From the NCBI GenBank assembly GCA_002070755.1, contig MWDY01000060.1:1-8686 (forward strand): a stretch of 8,686 bases of DNA, written 5' to 3'. Positions 5,822 through 8,686 of this stretch are shown here, piece after piece; the stretch's first letter is position 1, and every line of letters begins with the position of its first letter. The notes under the pieces are model-generated. The model did no database searches, was not told where the DNA came from, and saw nothing but the letters and a program-made list of their open reading frames with translations. Position numbers and translations under genes: made by a program. This DNA is from Spirochaetes bacterium ADurb.Bin110 (GTDB lineage Bacteria > Spirochaetota > Spirochaetia > Treponematales > Rectinemataceae).

Positions 5822-6583
5822 TTATCTAGCCAGCCAACCGCCATCGACAGCGACAGTATACCCATTAACATAATCGCTTGCTGATGATGCTAAAAAGACA
5901 GCAGCGCCTTTCACATCTTCAGGCGTACCCCATCGACCCGCTGGTATGCGACCCAGGATCTCCTCTGAACGCTCTCTATCTGCTCTCAGCTCCGCTGTAT
6001 TGTTAGTTGCCATATAGCCTGGAGCAATTGCATTCACATTGATCTTATATTTTGCCCATTCATTTGCTAATAATCTTGTCAGACCCATCACGGCACTTTT
6101 CGATGCTGTATAAGAAGGCACCCTTATTCCTCCCTGGAATGAAAGCATTGATGCAATATTGATGATCTTTCCTCCCGTCCCTTGTTCGATATATTTTCGC
6201 GCCACTGCCTGACTAAAGAAGAATACTGTCTTGGCATTCAGGTCCATGACATCGTCCCAATCTTTCTCCTTAAAATTAATTGCATCTTCTCGCCTAATAA
6301 TTCCAGCATTGTTGACCAAAATATCCACTCGTCCAAAAGTGCTTATGGTCTTATCTAAGATGCCCTGAATTGGCTCTATTGTCAGAAGGTTTGCTACAAT
6401 CTCTAGGTATTTGTTCCCTTGTGCCTCTATGAAACTAGCTGTCTCCTTTGATGGTACGTAATCTACCCCTACAACGTCTGCTCCAGCTTCTGAAAGTGCA
6501 ATGCTCATTCCTTGTCCGAGGCCAGTCGAACTCCCGGTTACAATCGCTACTTTGCCATCGAGCTTAAATTTATCCAAAATCAT
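5822..6583 (-). CDS. kduD: 2-dehydro-3-deoxy-D-gluconate 5-dehydrogenase (KduD)
   Basis: An NAD(P)-dependent short-chain dehydrogenase that should reduce 2,5-diketo-3-deoxygluconate to 2-keto-3-deoxygluconate, the step after KduI. The length of 253 residues is that of known KduD proteins. The nucleotide-binding motif TGSSTGLG is at 16-23, NNAG at 91-94, and catalytic residues are Asn116, Ser145 in NIASMLSFQGG, and Tyr158/Lys162 in SYTASK. The run GRIPAGRWGTPEDVKG and the ending DYVNGYTVAVDGGWLAR closely match enterobacterial KduD as I remember it, which separates it from generic SDRs. It starts 28 bases after kduI with AAAGGAG (6591-6597) seven bases before ATG, so kduI and kduD form one transcription unit. 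Confidence 0.95.
   Translation of the reverse strand: MILDKFKLDGKVAIVTGSSTGLGQGMSIALSEAGADVVGVDYVPSKETASFIEAQGNKYLEIVANLLTIEPIQGILDKTISTFGRVDILVNNAGIIRREDAINFKEKDWDDVMDLNAKTVFFFSQAVARKYIEQGTGGKIINIASMLSFQGGIRVPSYTASKSAVMGLTRLLANEWAKYKINVNAIAPGYMATNNTAELRADRERSEEILGRIPAGRWGTPEDVKGAAVFLASSASDYVNGYTVAVDGGWLAR
6171..6182 (-). repeat. Near-copy of the dispersed repeat inside kduD (AGGGACGGGAGG)
   Basis: Sense-strand AGGGACGGGAGG differs from the repeat by one inserted G. It encodes part of QGTGGK, a segment conserved in KduD proteins, so a chance resemblance is quite possible. Confidence 0.3.
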
Positions 6584-6611
6584 ATCTTTTCTCCTTTCAA
6601 TATAGATCAGT

Positions 6612-7442
6612 TCAACGTAGATCAGTCATATTGACATTATCCATATCATCAAAAGTCTGGTTTTCCCCGGCCATGCCCCAAATAAAGGTATATTTCCCAG
6701 TTCCTACTCCTGAATGAATCGACCAGCTCGGACTGATTATGGCCTGCTCGTTTCGTACTACAATATGGCGCGTTTCCTGCGGTTTGCCCATCAAATGAAA
6801 TACTACTCTGTCATCTGGCATATCAAAATATAGATATGCCTCCATTCGCCTCTCATGTGTGTGTGCCGGCATTGTGTTCCAGACACTCCCTTCCGAAAAA
6901 GTCGTCATTCCCATTACAAGCTGGCATGTTTCGAGAACTGTCGGATGAATATATTGATTGATCACTCTTTTATTGCACTCCGCATCACTACCCAGCGCCA
7001 CATGGTTAGCTTGATCAAAAGTGATAAGCCTTGTTTTGCATGCTCTATGAGCGGGTGCGCTATTGAAATAGAATTTTGCCGGCTCTTTTGGATTCTTGCT
7101 TGAAAATATTACATATTTTGAACCCATCGAGATATATAAAGCATCTCGTTGTCCAACATCATAGGTGTTGCCATCTACCTCGATAGATCCTTCTCCTCCG
7201 ATATTGATAATTCCCATCTCTCGCCGTTCTAGAAAAAACTCTGTCCCCAATTCTTTGCTCACTGGTAGCGCGATAGGGACGGAGGTTGGAACAATACCTC
7301 CAATTATCATCCTATCTACATGACTATAGATGGCTGTCATGTCTCCAACAATAAAGACTTTCTCCACCAAAAAAGCCTTGCGCAAATCCTCTGTCCCCAT
7401 TTTTTTTGCAAACTCAGAATTAATCGCTTCTCGAATTTCCAT
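6612..7442 (-). CDS. kduI: 5-keto-4-deoxyuronate isomerase (KduI)
   Basis: A cytoplasmic zinc-dependent cupin that should isomerise 5-keto-4-deoxyuronate (4-deoxy-L-threo-5-hexosulose uronate) to 2,5-diketo-3-deoxygluconate. The zinc-ligand pattern is intact: His194 and His196 in PAHTHERRME, Glu201, and His243 in SWSIHSGVG. These are offset by exactly two from the E. coli ligands (196, 198, 203, 245) as I remember them. FLVEKVF, FLERREMGIINIGG and the ending FDDMDNVNMTDLR are also family hallmarks. The length is 276 against 278 in E. coli; the two-residue shortening falls between residues 51 and 70, where an AGGGACGGAGG copy lies antisense and encodes TSVP. AAGGAG (7448-7453) is five bases before the ATG. 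It heads the kduI-kduD unit, diverges from kdgR, and its promoter carries an IclR-type operator. Confidence 0.96.
   Translation of the reverse strand: MEIREAINSEFAKKMGTEDLRKAFLVEKVFIVGDMTAIYSHVDRMIIGGIVPTSVPIALPVSKELGTEFFLERREMGIINIGGEGSIEVDGNTYDVGQRDALYISMGSKYVIFSSKNPKEPAKFYFNSAPAHRACKTRLITFDQANHVALGSDAECNKRVINQYIHPTVLETCQLVMGMTTFSEGSVWNTMPAHTHERRMEAYLYFDMPDDRVVFHLMGKPQETRHIVVRNEQAIISPSWSIHSGVGTGKYTFIWGMAGENQTFDDMDNVNMTDLR
7275..7285 (+). repeat. Dispersed repeat AGGGACGGAGG, copy 6 (inside kduI, opposite orientation)
   Basis: Exact copy on the plus strand, followed by TT, and therefore antisense to kduI. The coding strand reads ACC TCC GTC CCT (residues 53-56). It is the only exact copy in this orientation. 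Confidence 0.85.
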
Positions 7443-7490
7443 CTTTGCTCCTTGTATGATAAATTATTGGTACATGATTTTTAGGTTTTG

Positions 7491-7507
7491 ATGCCAATAT
7501 TTGGCAT
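7491..7507. promoter_or_regulatory. Palindrome in the kduI leader (candidate operator)
   Basis: ATGCCAA-TAT-TTGGCAT is a perfect 7-base inverted repeat with a 3-base centre. It lies downstream of the predicted kduI promoter and about 50 bases before the ATG. Its sequence is unrelated to the TGGAA operator, so it could bind a second regulator, for example one of the GntR or LacI type, or form a leader hairpin. The identity of the binder is unknown. Confidence 0.4.
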
Positions 7508-7535
7508 TGTGCCTAAAGATAATTAGTAAAAACGA

Positions 7536-7563
7536 TTCCACAATATGGAACCCTATTCCATAT
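7536..7563. promoter_or_regulatory. KdgR/IclR-type operator between kduI and kdgR
   Basis: ATATGGAA (7543-7550) and TTCCATAT (7556-7563) form a perfect 8-base palindrome with a 5-base centre. The core TGGAA-N5-TTCCA has the same layout as the E. coli IclR consensus. A third half-site TTCCA at 7536-7540 starts exactly 10 bases before TGGAA (7546), which in turn starts 10 bases before the second TTCCA (7556). The site overlaps the kduI -10 box and its predicted transcription start, so binding should block kduI. The neighbouring IclR-family gene is the obvious binder. Confidence 0.7.
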
Positions 7564-7589
7564 AATAGCTTGCTTTTCTATCTTGTCAA
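7562..7589 (-). promoter_or_regulatory. kduI promoter
   Basis: On the minus strand a perfect -35 TTGACA (7584-7589) and a -10 TATTAT (7562-7567, five of six consensus) are separated by 16 bases. The start of transcription would fall near 7555, inside the operator, leaving a leader of about 110 bases. Confidence 0.65.
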
Positions 7590-7611
7590 TACTAAAATAA
7601 ATCTTTATGGT
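7583..7611 (+). promoter_or_regulatory. kdgR promoter
   Basis: TTGTCA (7583-7588) and TATGGT (7606-7611) are 17 bases apart. The -35 overlaps that of kduI on the opposite strand, so the two promoters are back to back around one box and polymerase at one should exclude the other. Confidence 0.45.
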
Positions 7612-7624
7612 TAAAATAGGAATA

Positions 7625-7631
7625 AAGGAGG
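7625..7631 (+). promoter_or_regulatory. kdgR ribosome-binding site
   Basis: AAGGAGG, a near-perfect Shine-Dalgarno sequence, four bases before the ATG at 7636. The spacing is a little short but it clearly fixes the start. Confidence 0.8.
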
Positions 7632-7635
7632 CCCT

Positions 7636-8406
7636 ATGGCCGATATGAAGGTACAGTCTCTCGATCGCGCCTTCGATATACTCGAAATCCTTGCGCGCGA
7701 GCCAATTGGTCTTACTCTTGCAGAGATTTCTGCAGAGTCGGATCTTCCTCGCAGTACAACTTTTCGTTTGCTCGCCGTTCTTCTTCAGCGCGATTATGTG
7801 CGAAAAGGCTCAGATAATAACTGTTATCGATTGGGGCCAGGTTTTATCGAGCTCTCTAGCAACTATCTGAATAGTCTAGAACTCAAGACGGAATCTGCTC
7901 CTTTCATGCGAGAACTCGCATCCTCATTGGGAACGATCGTATTTCTTGCACGTCGTCAGGGGAATATGATGGTTTATATGGACAAAGAAGATCAGTTCAC
8001 AAGTCTTAGGAAATATGCAATCATAGGAGAACAAAGGCCTATCTATTGCACATCTCTAGGGAAGGCTCTCATATTAGACATGGATGATGAAGAAATTCGC
8101 AATCTTCTTCCTGGTAATGTATTGCAAAAATATGGTCCAAACACACATATTGATGTAGAATCTCTCATAAAAGATATTCATATCTGTAAAGTTAGAGGAT
8201 GGACTCACGACAATGAGGAAGCAGAGCCCGGAGTAAACTGTGTCGCAGCTCCTATCCGTGATTATCGCGGTCAAATCATAGCCTCCATCAGCACATCCTG
8301 GCTTTTGGAAATTCGACCCGAATTGGAGGCGGAAAAAGTAGCTTCATTCGTAGTCAAAGCAGCTAATGGAATATCAAAAGCAATGGGATTTGCTGAAAGA
8401 CCTTAA
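7636..8406 (+). CDS. kdgR: IclR-family transcriptional regulator, KdgR-type
   Basis: A DNA-binding regulator with an N-terminal winged helix-turn-helix (about residues 6-68, with LTLAEISAESDLPRSTTFRLL as the HTH) and a C-terminal IclR effector domain (about 80-250). Family motifs are PIYCTSLGKALI and EEAEPGVNCVAAPIRD; the latter is very close to enterobacterial KdgR as I recall it. In Dickeya and E. coli, KdgR represses pectin and KDG genes and is released by 2-keto-3-deoxygluconate; the same inducer is plausible here but inferred. The 256-residue length is normal. It diverges from kduI across 193 bases with a TGGAA-N5-TTCCA operator, so it probably represses kduI-kduD and itself. The eda and YhcH-family leaders carry different dyads, so control of those genes by the same protein is not evident. 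Confidence 0.88.
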   Translation: MADMKVQSLDRAFDILEILAREPIGLTLAEISAESDLPRSTTFRLLAVLLQRDYVRKGSDNNCYRLGPGFIELSSNYLNSLELKTESAPFMRELASSLGTIVFLARRQGNMMVYMDKEDQFTSLRKYAIIGEQRPIYCTSLGKALILDMDDEEIRNLLPGNVLQKYGPNTHIDVESLIKDIHICKVRGWTHDNEEAEPGVNCVAAPIRDYRGQIIASISTSWLLEIRPELEAEKVASFVVKAANGISKAMGFAERP

Positions 8407-8506
8407 AAATTGCAATAAGCCTGGCTTAAAAAATAGATTTAATCTAGACAAGAAATAGACAATTAGCTTGCAAGGCATTCCCTTACATCAGGCGAGAATT
8501 ATCTTC

Positions 8507-8686
8507 TTAGGCTTGTTTTACTTCTTTTACCTGTGGTACTGCTTTCTTGAGGTACGCCTCAATGCCTTGCTTAAGGGTCATCATGGAATAAGGACATGCA
8601 CCGCACGCTCCTGTGAGTCTTACTTTAACCACACCATCGTCGCTTACAGATACAAGTTCTATATCTCCTCCATCCGCTCTGAGGGA
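8507..8686 (-). CDS. NifU-like iron-sulfur cluster scaffold protein, C-terminal part (runs off the window)
   Basis: The last 59 codons of a gene reading into the window from the right, ending in TAA at 8507-8509. The sequence contains [25 protein letters not shown] and [14 protein letters not shown], the pattern of the NifU C-terminal domain (PF01106). The two cysteines of the CGAC motif should hold a transferable [4Fe-4S] cluster. Proteins of this type deliver iron-sulfur clusters to client enzymes in the cytoplasm. Only the C-terminal part is visible, so I cannot say whether it is a short stand-alone Nfu domain or a longer protein. It converges with kdgR across about 100 bases and has no apparent link to uronate metabolism. 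Confidence 0.9.
   Translation of the reverse strand, partial: SLRADGGDIELVSVSDDGVVKVRLTGACGACPYSMMTLKQGIEAYLKKAVPQVKEVKQA

Noticed and set aside
7388..7398. CCTCTGTCCCC in kduI as a further repeat copy.
   Set aside because: Two mismatches in 11 bases is weak, and the local coding sequence explains it.
8412..8430. TAAGCC-T-GGCTTA palindrome between kdgR and the NifU-like gene as a terminator.
   Set aside because: The runs next to it are A on the transcript of kdgR and lie before the stem for the other gene, so neither direction gives a stem followed by U residues. The loop would also be only one base.

Overview
This AT-rich bacterial window is dominated by a catabolic cluster for 5-keto-4-deoxyuronate, the product of pectin (polygalacturonate) or other unsaturated-uronide breakdown. 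The organism cannot be fixed from this sequence. An unusually long ribose-phosphate pyrophosphokinase resembles my recollection of spirochaete enzymes, so a fermentative spirochaete (Sphaerochaeta/Treponema-like) is my best guess, at modest confidence. A Firmicutes-style KDPG aldolase with a C-terminal extension keeps other anaerobes possible.

Layout. 1-294 holds no recognisable gene. 295-1082 (minus) is a decayed DDE transposase: frameshifted near its start, with the middle of the catalytic domain deleted. 1083-1555 holds the transposase start signals, a hairpin, a half-site array and the leader of the next gene. 1556-2884 (plus) is prs. From 7442 down to 2937, all on the minus strand, lie kduI, kduD, a YhcH/YiaL-family gene, eda and kdgK. 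kdgR (IclR family, plus strand, 7636-8406) diverges from kduI. The window ends in the C-terminal part of a NifU-like iron-sulfur protein (minus).

How they work together. KduI isomerises 5-keto-4-deoxyuronate, KduD reduces the product to 2-keto-3-deoxygluconate (KDG), KdgK phosphorylates KDG to KDPG, and Eda splits KDPG into pyruvate and glyceraldehyde 3-phosphate. The pathway is complete from the keto-uronate down. No polysaccharide lyase, glycosidase or sugar transporter is in the window. The kduI-kdgR intergenic region has back-to-back promoters sharing one -35 box. A palindrome of the TGGAA-N5-TTCCA type used by IclR-family proteins overlaps the kduI -10 box. This suggests repression of kduI-kduD by KdgR with autoregulation.

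The most unusual feature is a short dispersed repeat, AGGGACGGAGG (often G-AGGGACGGAGG-TT). It has six exact copies between 1369 and 7285, plus two one-base-insertion variants. Chance predicts about 0.004 exact copies in the window. Copies lie in gaps and inside kdgK, eda and kduI, in three different frame/orientation contexts, so the DNA word rather than a peptide is being kept or spread. Two coding copies coincide with apparent length changes in the host protein, most strikingly in eda, where the copy sits where about 35-40 residues of a C-terminal domain seem to be missing.
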